Assembly (NCBI GenBank): GCA_000474255.1
Contig: BATO01000037.1
Span: forward strand, 1-54,254
Reading direction: 5' to 3'
Length of the DNA: 54,254 nucleotides
Source of the DNA: Aquipseudomonas alcaligenes MRY13-0052
GTDB taxonomy: Bacteria > Pseudomonadota > Gammaproteobacteria > Pseudomonadales > Pseudomonadaceae
Shown: piece by piece, positions 12,062-21,967 of the stretch
Position numbering within the stretch: position 1 is the first letter of the stretch
Layout: the number at the start of each line of letters is the position of its first letter
Made by a program: the position numbers and the translations under genes
Notes under the pieces: model-generated
Seen by the model: only the letters and a program-made list of their open reading frames with translations
The model's database searches: none
What the model was told of the DNA's origin: nothing

Positions 12062-13288
12062 ATGCCGAGTTTCGAAATCTTCCTCGCCATTGGCATGTTC
12101 ACCGCCATCGTCCTCGCGCTGGTGGTGGTGATCCTCGCCGCCCGCGCCAAGCTGGTGTCCAGCGGCGACGTGAACATCGTGATCAACCGCGAGCGCACCA
12201 TCACCGTCCCGGCCGGCGGCAAGCTGCTGCAGACCCTCGCGGCGCAGAACGTCTTCCTCTCCTCGGCCTGCGGCGGCGGCGGTACCTGTGCCCAGTGCAA
12301 GTGCGTGGTGGAGAGCGGCGGCGGCGAGATGCTGCCCACCGAGGAGTCCCACTTCACCCGCCGCCAGGCGAAGGAAGGCTGGCGCCTGTCCTGCCAGACC
12401 CCGGTGAAGCAGGACATGCACATCGAAGTGCCCGAAGAGGTCTTCGGCGTTAAGAAGTGGGAGTGCACGGTGGAGTCCAACCCCAACGTCGCCACCTTCA
12501 TCAAGGAGCTGACCCTGCGCCTGCCGGAAGGGGAGAGCGTGGACTTCCGCGCCGGTGGTTACGTCCAGCTCGAATGCCCGCCCCACGAGGTGCACTACAA
12601 GGACTTCGACATCCAGCCCGAGTACCGGGCCGACTGGGACAGGTTCAACTTCTGGAAGTATGTCTCCAGGGTCGACGAGACCGTCATCCGCGCCTACTCC
12701 ATGGCCAACTACCCCGACGAAAAGGGCATCGTGAAGTTCAACATCCGCGTGGCTTCGCCGCCGCCGGGCAAGGACGAGATCCCGCCGGGCAAGATGTCTT
12801 CCTGGGTGTTCAACCTCAAGCCGGGCGACAAGGTCACCGTGTACGGCCCCTTCGGCGAGTTCTTCGCCAAGGACACCCAGGCCGAGATGGTCTTCATCGG
12901 CGGTGGCGCCGGCATGGCACCCATGCGTTCGCACATCTTCGACCAGCTCAAGCGCCTGGGCTCCCAGCGCAAGATCAGCTTCTGGTACGGCGCGCGTTCC
13001 CTGCGCGAGGCCTTCTACACAGAGGAGTACGACCAGCTGGCCGCCGAGAACCCCAACTTCCAGTGGCACCTGGCGCTGTCCGACCCGCAGCCCGAGGACA
13101 ACTGGAACGGCCATACCGGCTTCATCCACAACGTGCTGTTCGAGAACTACCTCAAGGACCACCCGGCCCCTGAGGACTGCGAGTTCTACATGTGCGGCCC
13201 GCCGATGATGAACGCAGCAGTGATCAAGATGCTGCTGGACCTGGGCGTCGAGCGCGAGAACATCCTGCTGGACGACTTCGGTGGTTAG
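12062..13288 (+). CDS. nqrF: Na+-translocating NADH:quinone oxidoreductase subunit F
   Basis: A 408-residue NADH-oxidising entry subunit. One N-terminal transmembrane helix (about 4-27) is followed by a plant-type [2Fe-2S] ferredoxin domain with the ligand pattern in [15 protein letters not shown] (about 68-82) and a fourth cysteine in LSCQTPVK. Next comes a ferredoxin-reductase domain with the FAD motif RAYSMANYP and the NADH site [14 protein letters not shown]. The C-terminus ILLDDFGG is characteristic. TAAGGAGG precedes the ATG at 12062. Its 3' end overlaps apbE by 8 nt. Confidence 0.97.
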   Translation: MPSFEIFLAIGMFTAIVLALVVVILAARAKLVSSGDVNIVINRERTITVPAGGKLLQTLAAQNVFLSSACGGGGTCAQCKCVVESGGGEMLPTEESHFTRRQAKEGWRLSCQTPVKQDMHIEVPEEVFGVKKWECTVESNPNVATFIKELTLRLPEGESVDFRAGGYVQLECPPHEVHYKDFDIQPEYRADWDRFNFWKYVSRVDETVIRAYSMANYPDEKGIVKFNIRVASPPPGKDEIPPGKMSSWVFNLKPGDKVTVYGPFGEFFAKDTQAEMVFIGGGAGMAPMRSHIFDQLKRLGSQRKISFWYGARSLREAFYTEEYDQLAAENPNFQWHLALSDPQPEDNWNGHTGFIHNVLFENYLKDHPAPEDCEFYMCGPPMMNAAVIKMLLDLGVERENILLDDFGG

Positions 13289-14288
13289 ACCTGTTGCCCT
13301 GCTGCTTTCGGCCAGTGTTCTCCTGGCCGGTTGTGGCGATTCCCTGGAGCAGTTCGGCGGCCCGACCATGGGCAGCAGCTACTCGGTGAAGTATGTGCGC
13401 AGCGCGTCCGGTCCTTCCGTGGAGCAGGCGCGGGGCGAAGTGGAGGGCATCCTCGCCGAGATCGACCGGCAGATGTCCACCTACCGCGCCGACTCCGACG
13501 TGGAGCGTTTCAATGCTCTGCCGGCGGGCAGCTGCATGGCCTTGCCGGCGCCCATGCTGGAGCTGGTGGCCTTCGGCGACAGCCTGTCCGCACAAAGCGA
13601 CGGCGCCTTCGACATGACCCTGGAGCCGCTGCTCAACCTCTGGGGCTTCGGCCCGCAATCGCGCGGGGACCAGGTGCCCAGCGCCGAGGCCATCGCCATG
13701 GCTCGAGCGGATGTCGGTCACCAGCACCTCAAGCGCCAGGGCGACGAGTTGTGCAAGGACGCCGCCGTGCAACTGGACTTCAACGCCATCGCCGCCGGCT
13801 ACGCCGTGGATCGCGTCAGCGCGCGGCTGGGCGAGCTGGGCGTGACCAGTTCCCTGGTGGAGATCACCGGAGAAATGAAGGCCGTCGGCCGCAAGCCCGA
13901 CGGCAGCCCCTGGCGCGTGGCCATCGAGGCGCCGCGCGACGATCGCCAGGTAGCGCAGAAGATTGTTGCACTGCAGGACATGGGTATTTCCACCTCCGGC
14001 GACTATCGCAACTACTTCGAACGGGGTGGACAGCGGTATTCTCACACCCTCGATCCCACGAGCGGCGCTCCCATTACCCATCACCTGGCAGCGGTCACGG
14101 TGATCAACCCGTCGGCCCTGAATGCCGATGGACTGTCTACGCTGTTGATGGTACTCGGGCCCGAGGCCGGCCTGGCGTTTGCCGACCGCCACGACATCGC
14201 GGCGTTCTTCGTCACCCGTGAAGGCACGGGTTTCGCCACCCGCGGCAGCCGCCGCTTCGAGCAACTGTTCCCCACGGAGGCGCACTGA
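13281..14288 (+). CDS. apbE: FAD:protein FMN transferase ApbE (lipoprotein)
   Basis: A 335-residue flavin transferase that joins FMN to threonines of NqrB and NqrC. The N-terminus has a lipoprotein signal with lipobox LLAGC (lipidated Cys near 19), so it should be membrane-anchored and periplasmic. Family blocks are [35 protein letters not shown], and [11 protein letters not shown] near the C-terminus with its metal-site aspartate. The GTG at 13281 overlaps nqrF and places the signal peptide correctly. Its place inside the nqr operon fits its role in maturing the complex. Confidence 0.95.
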   Translation: MVRPVALLLSASVLLAGCGDSLEQFGGPTMGSSYSVKYVRSASGPSVEQARGEVEGILAEIDRQMSTYRADSDVERFNALPAGSCMALPAPMLELVAFGDSLSAQSDGAFDMTLEPLLNLWGFGPQSRGDQVPSAEAIAMARADVGHQHLKRQGDELCKDAAVQLDFNAIAAGYAVDRVSARLGELGVTSSLVEITGEMKAVGRKPDGSPWRVAIEAPRDDRQVAQKIVALQDMGISTSGDYRNYFERGGQRYSHTLDPTSGAPITHHLAAVTVINPSALNADGLSTLLMVLGPEAGLAFADRHDIAAFFVTREGTGFATRGSRRFEQLFPTEAH

Positions 14289-14290
14289 AC

Positions 14291-14518
14291 ATGACCTGGC
14301 TACTGGTTTTCCTGATCATGCTGCTGGTGGTGCTGGGCATGGCCATCGGCGTGATCATGGGGCGCAAGCCCATCGCCGGTTCCTGCGGCGGCATCGCCAA
14401 CCTGGGGATCGAGAAGGAATGCTCGATCTGTGGCGGCAATCGCGAAAAGTGCGAGGAAGCCAATCGCGACGGCGATGTAGTGGATGCAAAACTCGCCTAC
14501 GACGCGACCAAGCGCTAA
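14291..14518 (+). CDS. nqrM: NQR maturation protein NqrM
   Basis: A 75-residue protein with one N-terminal helix (TWLLVFLIMLLVVLGMAIGV) and four cysteines at 32, 44, 47 and 54 (SCGG, ECSICGG, EKC). This matches NqrM (DUF539), which is needed for NQR assembly and is thought to deliver iron to the NqrD-NqrE centre. It starts 2 nt after the apbE stop, so translation is probably coupled, and it closes the operon. The cysteine pattern and context make the call firm despite the small size. Confidence 0.93.
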   Translation: MTWLLVFLIMLLVVLGMAIGVIMGRKPIAGSCGGIANLGIEKECSICGGNREKCEEANRDGDVVDAKLAYDATKR

Positions 14519-14636
14519 TGTGCAGCGCCACGCAGCCTGACTAAGCTGCGCGCCGAGTTCGAAACGCCGCGGTGACGAGTTCCGCGGCCCTGCCGGAGGC
14601 CACAGAGAGCCCTCCGGCCCGTTATGAGGAGTAAGC
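14519..14636 (+). other. nqrM-sthA intergenic hairpins
   Basis: Two inverted repeats are visible: CGCAGC (14531-14536) with GCTGCG (14545-14550), and GCCGGAGG (14592-14599) with CCTCCGGC (14611-14618). Neither has a T run, so they are not classic terminators. They may be RNA-processing or attenuating structures that separate sthA from the operon. No clear promoter was found. Confidence 0.4.
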
Positions 14637-16031
14637 ATGGCTGTCTACAACTACGACGTAGTGGTGCTGGGTTCCGGCCCGGCCGGGGAAGGGGCGGCGA
14701 TGAACGCCGCCAAGGCCGGGCGCAAGGTGGCGGTGGTGGACAACCGCCCGCTGGTCGGCGGCAATTGCACCCACCTGGGCACCATCCCGTCCAAGGCCCT
14801 GCGCCACTCGGTGCGACAGATCATGCAGTACAACACCAACCCGCTGTTCCGCCAGATCGGCGAGCCGCGCTGGTTCTCCTTCCCCGACGTGCTCAAGAGC
14901 GCCGAGCGGGTGATCTCCAAGCAGGTGGCCTCGCGCACCGGCTACTACGCCCGCAATCGCGTCGATGTGTTCTTCGGCACGGCCAGCTTCTCCGACGAGC
15001 AGACCGTCGAGGTGGTATGCACCAGCGGCGTGGTGGAGAAACTGGTGGCCAAGCAGGTCATCGTCGCCACCGGCTCGCGCCCCTATCGCCCGGCCGATGT
15101 CGACTTCCACCACCCGCGTATCTATGACAGCGACACCATCCTCAGCCTCACCCACACGCCGCGCCGCATCATCATCTATGGCGCCGGGGTGATCGGCTCC
15201 GAGTACGCCTCGATCTTCAGCGGCCTCGGCGTGCTGGTGGACCTGATCGACAACCGCGACCAGTTGCTCAGCTTCCTCGACGACGAAATCTCCGACGCCC
15301 TCAGCTACCACCTGCGCAACAACAACGTGCTCATCCGTCACAACGAGGAGTACGAGCGCATCGAAGGGCTGGAGAACGGGGTGATCCTGCACCTGAAGTC
15401 CGGCAAGAAGATCAAGGCCGACTGCCTGCTGTGGTGCAACGGCCGTACCGGCAACACCGACCGCCTGGGGCTGGAGAACGTCGGCATTAAGGTCAACAGC
15501 CGTGGCCAGATCAACGTCGACCAGTACTACCGCACCGAGGTGGGCAACATCTTCGCCGCCGGCGACGTGATCGGCTGGCCGAGCCTGGCCAGTGCCGCTG
15601 CCGACCAGGGGCGTTCAGCCGCCGGCAGCGCGGTGGAGAACGACAGCTGGCGCTTCGTCGATGACGTGCCGACCGGCATCTATACCATTCCGGAGATCAG
15701 CTCGATCGGCAAGAACGAGCGCGAGCTGACCCAGGCCAAGATCCCCTATGAAGTGGGCAAGGCCTTCTTCAAGGGCATGGCCCGTGCGCAGATCTCCCAC
15801 GAACCGGTGGGCATGTTGAAGATCCTCTTCCACCGCGAAACCCTGGAAGTGCTCGGCGTGCACTGCTTCGGCTACCAGGCGTCGGAGATCGTCCACATCG
15901 GCCAGGCGATCATGAACCAGAAGGGCGAAGCCAACAGCATCAAGTACTTCATCAACACCACCTTCAACTACCCGACCATGGCGGAAGCCTATCGGGTGGC
16001 GGCGTTCGACGGCCTCAACCGGCTTTTTTGA
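14637..16031 (+). CDS. sthA: Soluble pyridine nucleotide transhydrogenase
   Basis: A 464-residue cytoplasmic FAD enzyme that moves reducing equivalents between NADPH and NADH without an ion gradient. It has the fold of dihydrolipoamide dehydrogenases: FAD motif [13 protein letters not shown] at the start, NAD(P) motif [15 protein letters not shown] near 178, and the C-terminal dimer domain. At the redox-active site it reads [18 protein letters not shown], so the second cysteine of the disulfide is a threonine, which is the mark of Sth. AGGAG stands upstream of the ATG at 14637. Sitting next to nqr, it links NADPH balance with NADH oxidation (inference). Confidence 0.97.
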   Translation: MAVYNYDVVVLGSGPAGEGAAMNAAKAGRKVAVVDNRPLVGGNCTHLGTIPSKALRHSVRQIMQYNTNPLFRQIGEPRWFSFPDVLKSAERVISKQVASRTGYYARNRVDVFFGTASFSDEQTVEVVCTSGVVEKLVAKQVIVATGSRPYRPADVDFHHPRIYDSDTILSLTHTPRRIIIYGAGVIGSEYASIFSGLGVLVDLIDNRDQLLSFLDDEISDALSYHLRNNNVLIRHNEEYERIEGLENGVILHLKSGKKIKADCLLWCNGRTGNTDRLGLENVGIKVNSRGQINVDQYYRTEVGNIFAAGDVIGWPSLASAAADQGRSAAGSAVENDSWRFVDDVPTGIYTIPEISSIGKNERELTQAKIPYEVGKAFFKGMARAQISHEPVGMLKILFHRETLEVLGVHCFGYQASEIVHIGQAIMNQKGEANSIKYFINTTFNYPTMAEAYRVAAFDGLNRLF

Positions 16032-16136
16032 GCGGCACCGGCCGGGCGCCTGAACCGGCCGGGGAGGACCCTCTCGACGATCCGCGCACCTGGCGCTGGC
16101 CGAATCGGGAGAGCTTCTGATCAGGCGACGCCCATG

Positions 16137-16165
16137 AAAAAACCGGCCCTTGCGGCCGGTTTTTT
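16137..16165. terminator. Terminator of sthA, symmetric
   Basis: A6CCGGCC (16137-16148) pairs perfectly with GGCCGGT6 (16154-16165) around CTTGC. It can act in both directions and lies between convergent sthA and the glpQ group. Confidence 0.9.
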
Positions 16166-16190
16166 CGTTCTGGGGGGAGTGACGCTCGGA

Positions 16191-16325
16191 TGGGCGTTCA
16201 GCCCACCGTTTGCTCAGGAAACAATGCTGAATCTCGCACCGTTGGGCCTCGCTGCGCTCGGCGCCAACCTACTGCGCCGAGAGGGCCTGCGTAGCCCGGG
16301 CTTCAGCCCGGGAACAACGAGGCTT
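16191..16325. repeat. Extragenic palindromic repeat region (Pseudomonas REP-like)
   Basis: This gene-free stretch holds TGGGC-5 nt-GCCCA (16191-16205) and a block with GTTGG...CCAAC ends around a GC-rich core (about 16240-16270). It also holds a strong hairpin CCCGGGCT/AGCCCGGG (16295-16302 and 16305-16312, 2-nt loop). The words 'GTAGCCCGGGCTTCAGCCC' and 'CCTCGCTGCGCTCGGCG' recur between genes in many Pseudomonas genomes, from memory. It abuts the 3' end of glpQ. Confidence 0.6.
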
Positions 16326-17044
16326 CAGCGCGCCAGCGTGCTCACCGCCACGCCGGGGAAGTCGGTGATGATGCTATCCACGCCAAAGTCGGCGAGGCGG
16401 CGCATCAGGGCTGGCTCGTTCACCGTCCATACCGACACGTGCAGCCCCTGCTTCTGCGCCTTCTGCAGACGCTCGGGGGTGCACAGGGTCCAGTTCAGTG
16501 CCAGCAGGTTGCAGCCATGATTGGCCGCGACTTTCAGCGGATCGAGCCAGGCGTATTCGGCCACCAGGCCGCGGGCGAGGTCGGGCGTCAGGCGGTTCAA
16601 TGCACGCAGCACCTCGCGGGAGCTGGAGGTGACGGTGACCTTGTCCAGCAGGCCGTGGCGCTCGGCGAGCTCACGGATGGCCAGCACGGTGCGCGCGGCG
16701 CGCACGCGGGAGGCGCTCTTCACTTCCAGTTGCCAGTGCTCGAAGTTGCACTGCTCGAACAGCTCTTCCAGGCGTGGAATGGGGCAGGGTTTGACCCAGC
16801 CCGGGCCGCCCTGGCGGGCGTCGTAGGTGACCAGTTCTTCGGCGTCGTGCTCCACCACCTTGCCGCGGCGGCCGGTGGTGCGCTTGAGCGTCGGGTCGTG
16901 GATCACCATCAGTTCGCCGTCGCGGGACAGGTGCAGGTCGAGTTCGCAGCGCTTCACGCCGTGGGAGAGGCACTGCTGGAAGCTGGCCAGGGTGTTTTCA
17001 GGGCATTCGCCCTTGGCGCCGCGATGGCCGTAGATCAGGGTCAC
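16325..17044 (-). CDS. glpQ: Glycerophosphodiester phosphodiesterase
   Basis: A 239-residue enzyme hydrolysing glycerophosphodiesters to sn-glycerol-3-phosphate and an alcohol. GDPD motifs are clear: YGHRGAKGECPENTLASF at the N-terminus, then CELDLHLSRDGELMVIHD carrying the metal-binding Glu and Asp and the second catalytic His, and ITDFPG near the end. There is no signal peptide, so it is cytoplasmic (UgpQ-like) rather than the periplasmic GlpQ type. It is the last gene of a three-gene minus-strand unit and overlaps the preceding small gene by 4 nt. Confidence 0.92.
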   Translation of the reverse strand: MTLIYGHRGAKGECPENTLASFQQCLSHGVKRCELDLHLSRDGELMVIHDPTLKRTTGRRGKVVEHDAEELVTYDARQGGPGWVKPCPIPRLEELFEQCNFEHWQLEVKSASRVRAARTVLAIRELAERHGLLDKVTVTSSSREVLRALNRLTPDLARGLVAEYAWLDPLKVAANHGCNLLALNWTLCTPERLQKAQKQGLHVSVWTVNEPALMRRLADFGVDSIITDFPGVAVSTLAR

Positions 17045-17343
17045 TGGGAAACCTCGGGGTGTCGGGGTTGGTGGTGGCGGACGCTGTCGACGACATGCCC
17101 GCTTTCGAAATAGACGGAGAACTCGCGGTAGTCCCAGCGCGCGATCGGCGGCTTGCCGACGGCGGGATGCTCTTCGTCCGGCAGGCCGAAACGTTCGAGT
17201 ACCGCCCGCTGGGATTCGCCGCGCGCGGGCAGCGAAAGGCCGCTGTCGCCTTGCTGGCCGACGGGGATCTCGATGGTTTCGGCCAGGGCCGGGAGGGGGA
17301 GGGACAGGCAGAGCAGAAGCAGAAGGCGCGACATGGGGATCAT
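17041..17343 (-). CDS. Small secreted protein of unknown function
   Basis: A 100-residue protein with a clear signal peptide (LLLLLCLSLPLPALAE, cleavage near 22). The mature part reads GESQRAVLERFGLPDEEHPA, then PPIARWDYREFSVYFESGHV. The order G-x(5)-V-x(3)-G-x-P ... W-x-Y ... V-x-F-x(2)-G-x-V recalls BamE/SmpA-type small beta proteins, but no lipobox is present and the likeness is only inference. The start may be ATG 17343 or ATG 17334. The first forms an ATGA overlap with the PilZ gene upstream. It also overlaps glpQ by 4 nt, so the three genes are co-translated. Confidence 0.75.
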   Translation of the reverse strand: MIPMSRLLLLLCLSLPLPALAETIEIPVGQQGDSGLSLPARGESQRAVLERFGLPDEEHPAVGKPPIARWDYREFSVYFESGHVVDSVRHHQPRHPEVSQ

Positions 17344-17927
17344 CCTGGAGGCGGAACCGAGCGAGCGCGGGCCTGGCGGCGAGCCTGGGCCTGCTTCTGC
17401 AGGATATGCCGGGCGAGCAATTGGCGCTGTGCGTCAGTCAGCGCTTCGAATTCGGTGCCGATCTCGTACTCGCCGTCCTCGCGCAACTGGCTGTGAATCA
17501 CCACGGCGCGCAGCAGCAGGCCAAGGGCCTGGGGCATCAGCACCATCTTGATCGCCAGGTGGCTGCCCAGCGTGAAGGGCTGCGGGCAGAGGAAGCCGAC
17601 GCCGCCTTCGGACAGGGTCACCCGGCGCGGCGGGCCGATGTCGCGCATCAGGCTCTGGGCCACGGCCTGGCCGAGCAGGTCGATGCGCTTGTTCATCACC
17701 TTCAGGTAATTGGCCAGGGTCCGGTCGCGTTCGGAAATATGCCGCAGCAGGTGCTGCGACTCGAAGTCCATCAGGTGCAGGTCGCTGAGCAAATTGAACA
17801 GCGGTGACGCGTCGTGGAGCTCCTCGCTGGCCTGGGCCTGGGCGCCAGTCAGGGGGGTAAATTCCAGTGCGATCGTATCTTCGATACGGTAGTATTCGCG
17901 GCGGTCATCTGCGTCTTGTGTCGACAT
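17340..17927 (-). CDS. PilZ-domain protein (c-di-GMP receptor candidate)
   Basis: A 195-residue cytoplasmic protein. The PilZ RxxxR motif is seen near the N-terminus as RREYYRIED. The second motif, normally (D/N)xSxxG, appears as TLSEGGVGF (about 127-135), so the first Asp/Asn is a Thr. A helical region with the block ISERDRTLANYLKVMNKRID separates the two parts. This fits the PilZ-containing protein that, from memory, lies at this place in P. aeruginosa (PA2989). The ATG at 17927 is chosen over a longer frame because PilZ similarity begins right after it and the extra N-terminus looks non-coding. It diverges from lolC. The altered second motif makes c-di-GMP affinity uncertain. Confidence 0.82.
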   Translation of the reverse strand: MSTQDADDRREYYRIEDTIALEFTPLTGAQAQASEELHDASPLFNLLSDLHLMDFESQHLLRHISERDRTLANYLKVMNKRIDLLGQAVAQSLMRDIGPPRRVTLSEGGVGFLCPQPFTLGSHLAIKMVLMPQALGLLLRAVVIHSQLREDGEYEIGTEFEALTDAQRQLLARHILQKQAQARRQARARSVPPPG

Positions 17928-18022
17928 GGCGAACCCATGGGTGCAGGGGTGGTCTGAGTGTAAAGCTGCTCGCCTGACCCCGCCACAAGGACGTTCCTTT
18001 CTTCGCAAGCGAACCTTTTTCT

Positions 18023-19265
18023 ATGTTCAGACCGCTGCCCCTGTATATCGGCGCCCGTTACACGCGCGCCAAGCGTCGCAGTTACTTCGTCTCGTTCATC
18101 TCCCTGACTTCCATGATCGGCCTCGCCCTCGGCGTGCTGGTGATGATCCTCGTGCTGTCGGTGATGAACGGCTTCGACCGCGAGATGCGCGAGCGCGTGC
18201 TGGGCATGGTGCCCCACGCCACCATCGAATCCGCCACCCCGATCAACGATTGGCAGGCGCTGGCCGACAAGGTCCGTGCGCAGCCGGGCATCGCCGCAGT
18301 GGCGCCCTTCACCCAGATGCAGGGCCTGCTGACCAACAACGGCAAGGTGCAGAAGGTGCTGGTCAACGCCGTCGACCCGGCGCTGGAAGGGCAGGTCTCG
18401 ATCATCGACGACTACTTCAAGCAGGGCGACCTGGCCTCGCTGCGCGCCGGCGAGTTCGGCATCGTCATCGGCGACAAGGCGGCCACCAAGCTCGGCGTCG
18501 GCATGGGCGACAAGGTCACCTTCGTGCTGCCGGAAGTGGCGGTCACCCCGGCCGGCGTGTTCCCGCGCATGAAGCGCTTCACCGTGGTCGGCATCTTCCA
18601 TGTCGGCGCCGGCGAGCTGGACGGCGCCCTGGCCGTGGCCAACATCAAGGACACCGCCCGGCTGCACCGCTGGAAGCCCGACCAGGTGCAGGGCCTGCGT
18701 CTCAAGCTCGACGACCTGTTCCAGGCACCGCGCGTGGCCTGGCAGATCGCCGGGCAGCTCAAGGGCGAGGACTTCTACGCCCGCGACTGGACCCGCACCC
18801 ACGGCAACCTCTACCAGGCCATCCGCATGGAAAAGACCATGATCGGCCTGCTGTTGCTGCTGATCGTCGCGGTCGCCGCGTTCAACATCATTTCCACCCT
18901 GGTCATGGTGGTCACCGACAAGAAGGGCGACATCGCCATCCTGCGTACCCTTGGCGCCACGCCGGGGCAGATCATGGGTATCTTCATGGTCCAGGGCACG
19001 GTGATCGGCGTGGTCGGCACCGCCATCGGCTGCGTGCTGGGCATCCTCGCCGCGCTCAATGTCAGCGCCGCCATCTCCTGGCTGGAGGACGTGCTCGGCC
19101 ACAAGTTCCTCAGCGCCGACGTCTACTTCATCGACTACCTGCCCTCGCAGCTGATGCTGGAGGACGTGGTGCTGGTCTGCGGCGCCGCGCTGGTCCTGAG
19201 TTTCTTCGCCACCCTTTACCCGGCCTGGCGTGCTGCGCGCACCCAGCCCGCAGAGGCGCTTCGTT

Positions 19266-19273
<8 letters not shown>
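18023..19273 (+). CDS. lolC: Lipoprotein-releasing ABC transporter permease LolC
   Basis: A 416-residue inner-membrane permease of LolCDE, which extracts lipoproteins from the inner membrane and passes them to LolA. It has an N-terminal helix ([20 protein letters not shown]), a large periplasmic loop and three C-terminal helices with [18 protein letters not shown] and [19 protein letters not shown]. It begins [20 protein letters not shown]. Whether it is LolC or LolE in function cannot be decided here; it is the upstream of two close paralogues around lolD. It overlaps lolD by 8 nt. Confidence 0.92.
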
Positions 19274-19958
<685 letters not shown>

Positions 19959-19959
19959 C

Positions 19960-21204
19960 ATGTTCAGACCCCTGGCCATCTTCATCGGCGCGCGCTACAC
20001 CCGCGCGAAACGCCGCAACCACTTCATCTCCTTCATCTCGCTGACTTCGATGATCGGCCTCGCCCTGGGCGTGCTGGCGATGATCGTCGTGCTCTCGGTG
20101 ATGAACGGGTTCCAGAAGGAGATGAGCTCGCGGATCCTCGGCATGGTGCCCCACGCCACCCTCGCCGCCGAGCAGCCGCTGGACGACTGGCGCAGCGTCG
20201 CCGCCACGGCGATGAAGCACCCGGAGGTGACCGGTGCCGTGCCCTTCGCCGAGCTGGAGGGGATGCTCTCCTACAAGGGCATGATGCAGCCGGTGCAGAT
20301 CAACGGCATCGACCCGGCGGAAGAGCCCAAGGTCTCCATCATCGGCAAGCACATCGTTCAGGGTGCGCTGGCCGACCTGGTGCCCGGCGAGTTCGGCATC
20401 GTCGTCGGTGAAATCACTGCGCGCCGCTTCCACCTCAACGTCGGCGACAAGCTGACCCTGATCGTGCCCGAGGTCAGCAACGCACCGGGTGGCATCACCC
20501 CGCGCATGCAGCGCCTCAGCGTGGTCGGCGTATTCAAGGTGGGCGCCGAGCTGGACAGCTCCCTGGCGCTGATCAACGTCGCCGACGCCGCCACCATCCA
20601 GCGCCTGCAGGAAGACCAGGTGCAAAGCGTGCGCATCGCCCTGAAGGACCTCTACCAGGCGCCGCGCGTTTCCGCGCAGATCGTCAAGGCGCTGGGCGCG
20701 GGCTACCGGTCGGATGACTGGACCCACACCCAGGGCAGCCTGTTCAGTGCGATGAAGATGGAGAAGACCATGATCGGCCTGCTCCTGCTGCTGATCGTCG
20801 CGGTGGCGGCGTTCAACATCATCGCCACGCTGATCATGGTGGTGGCCGACAAGCGCGCCGATATCGCCATCCTCCGCACCCTCGGCGCCACTCCCCGGCA
20901 GATCATGGCCATCTTCATGGTCCAGGGCAGCGTCATCGGCGCGGTCGGTACCCTGATCGGCACCGGGCTGGGCATCGTCACGGCGCTCAACGTCAGCACC
21001 TGGATCGCCGCCCTGGAGCGTGCCAGCGGGCAGCACATCTTCAGTTCCGACGTGTACTTCGTCAGCTACCTGCCGTCTGACCTGCAGGCGGCGGATGTGG
21101 TGATGATCTGCGGTGCCGCGCTACTGATGAGCTTCCTCGCCACGCTCTATCCAGCCTGGCGCGCTGCTCAGACCCAGCCGGCGGAAGCACTGCGCTACGA
21201 ATAA
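19960..21204 (+). CDS. lolE: Lipoprotein-releasing ABC transporter permease LolE
   Basis: A 414-residue second permease of LolCDE. Its ends are nearly the same as LolC ([20 protein letters not shown] at the N-terminus; [20 protein letters not shown] and [19 protein letters not shown] in the C-terminal part; [12 protein letters not shown] at the end), while the periplasmic loop differs. This shows a gene duplication flanking lolD. A strong terminator 17 nt downstream ends the lolCDE operon. Confidence 0.92.
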   Translation: MFRPLAIFIGARYTRAKRRNHFISFISLTSMIGLALGVLAMIVVLSVMNGFQKEMSSRILGMVPHATLAAEQPLDDWRSVAATAMKHPEVTGAVPFAELEGMLSYKGMMQPVQINGIDPAEEPKVSIIGKHIVQGALADLVPGEFGIVVGEITARRFHLNVGDKLTLIVPEVSNAPGGITPRMQRLSVVGVFKVGAELDSSLALINVADAATIQRLQEDQVQSVRIALKDLYQAPRVSAQIVKALGAGYRSDDWTHTQGSLFSAMKMEKTMIGLLLLLIVAVAAFNIIATLIMVVADKRADIAILRTLGATPRQIMAIFMVQGSVIGAVGTLIGTGLGIVTALNVSTWIAALERASGQHIFSSDVYFVSYLPSDLQAADVVMICGAALLMSFLATLYPAWRAAQTQPAEALRYE

Positions 21205-21221
21205 GCTCGATCCCGCAACAA

Positions 21222-21251
21222 GAAAAACGCCGCTCGAAAGCGGCGTTTTTC
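21222..21251. terminator. Terminator of lolE, symmetric
   Basis: GAAAAACGCCGCT (21222-21234) pairs perfectly with AGCGGCGTTTTTC (21239-21251) around a CGAA tetraloop. It can serve both lolE and the convergent DUF2062 gene. Confidence 0.92.
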
Positions 21252-21286
21252 ATTTCAGGCCCGGAGTGGGCACGGCGGCCAGGGGG

Positions 21287-21817
21287 CTATTTGAGCCCGG
21301 CCTGTTGGCGGCGTTTCTGACGCTTGCGCCAGCTGTGACCGACCCACCAACGCCAGTAGAGCATGGTCAGCATGTAGCCCAGGGCGCCGACGAGGATGCC
21401 GCAGACGATGGAGCCCAGCAGGAAGGGCTGCCACAGGGTGGAGAGTTCCTGGGTGATCCAGTGGAAGGTCAGCTCGTCGGGCAGTGTGCGCGGCGGCACG
21501 CCCATCAGCCAGGCGCCCATCTTGTAGGTGCAATAGAACACCGGCGGCATGGTGATAGGGTTCGTCAGCCAGACCAGGCCGACGGAGATCGGCAGGTTGG
21601 CGCGCACGGTGATCGCCAGCGCCGCTGCCAGCAGCATCTGCAGGGGCATCGGGATGAAGGCGGCGAACAGACCCATGGCCATCGCCCGCGAGACCGAATG
21701 GCGGTTGAGATGCCAGAGGTTCGGGTCGTGGATCAGGGCACCGAGGAAGCGCAGCGACTTGTGCTCCCTGATCAGGTCCGGGTTCGGCATGTAGCGTTTG
21801 AAGAGGCGACGCGGCAT
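21287..21817 (-). CDS. DUF2062 membrane protein
   Basis: A 176-residue protein starting MPRRLFKRYMPNPDLIREHK. It has three or so hydrophobic segments (AMGLFAAFIPMPLQMLLAAA; VWLTNPITMPPVFYCTYKMG; LLGSIVCGILVGALGYML) and a basic C-terminus (RKRQKRRQQ). The block WLTNPITMPPVFY is typical of DUF2062 proteins, which are common and of unknown role. The ATG at 21817 is chosen because the family starts M-P-R-R; an upstream ATG at 21856 lacks family support. It is convergent with lolE and divergent from comEC. Confidence 0.88.
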   Translation of the reverse strand: MPRRLFKRYMPNPDLIREHKSLRFLGALIHDPNLWHLNRHSVSRAMAMGLFAAFIPMPLQMLLAAALAITVRANLPISVGLVWLTNPITMPPVFYCTYKMGAWLMGVPPRTLPDELTFHWITQELSTLWQPFLLGSIVCGILVGALGYMLTMLYWRWWVGHSWRKRQKRRQQAGLK

Positions 21818-21967
21818 GTGGGCTCTCTGGCAGGCTGAAGCGCCGACATTATGCATTCATGGTTATGACACCGCCGGGTCAGTTTGTGTCGATAAATGAA
21901 TGGAACCGCACCGATCAACGGTCATCGACCGGCGCCGTTGAGCTGAGCCCAGGGAGGGAGCCTTGCC

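Noticed and set aside
11438-13369. Minus-strand open frame of 643 codons across nqrE-nqrF-apbE
   Set aside because: Antisense shadow of three firmly identified genes; composition is His/Glu/Val-rich without motifs.
14592-14618. Hairpin before sthA as a terminator of the nqr operon
   Set aside because: The stem is good, but no T run follows on either strand.
16134-16520. Plus-strand frame of 128 codons starting MKKPALAAGFFVLGG
   Set aside because: Its first codons lie inside the sthA terminator, the rest crosses extragenic repeats, and the end is antisense to glpQ.
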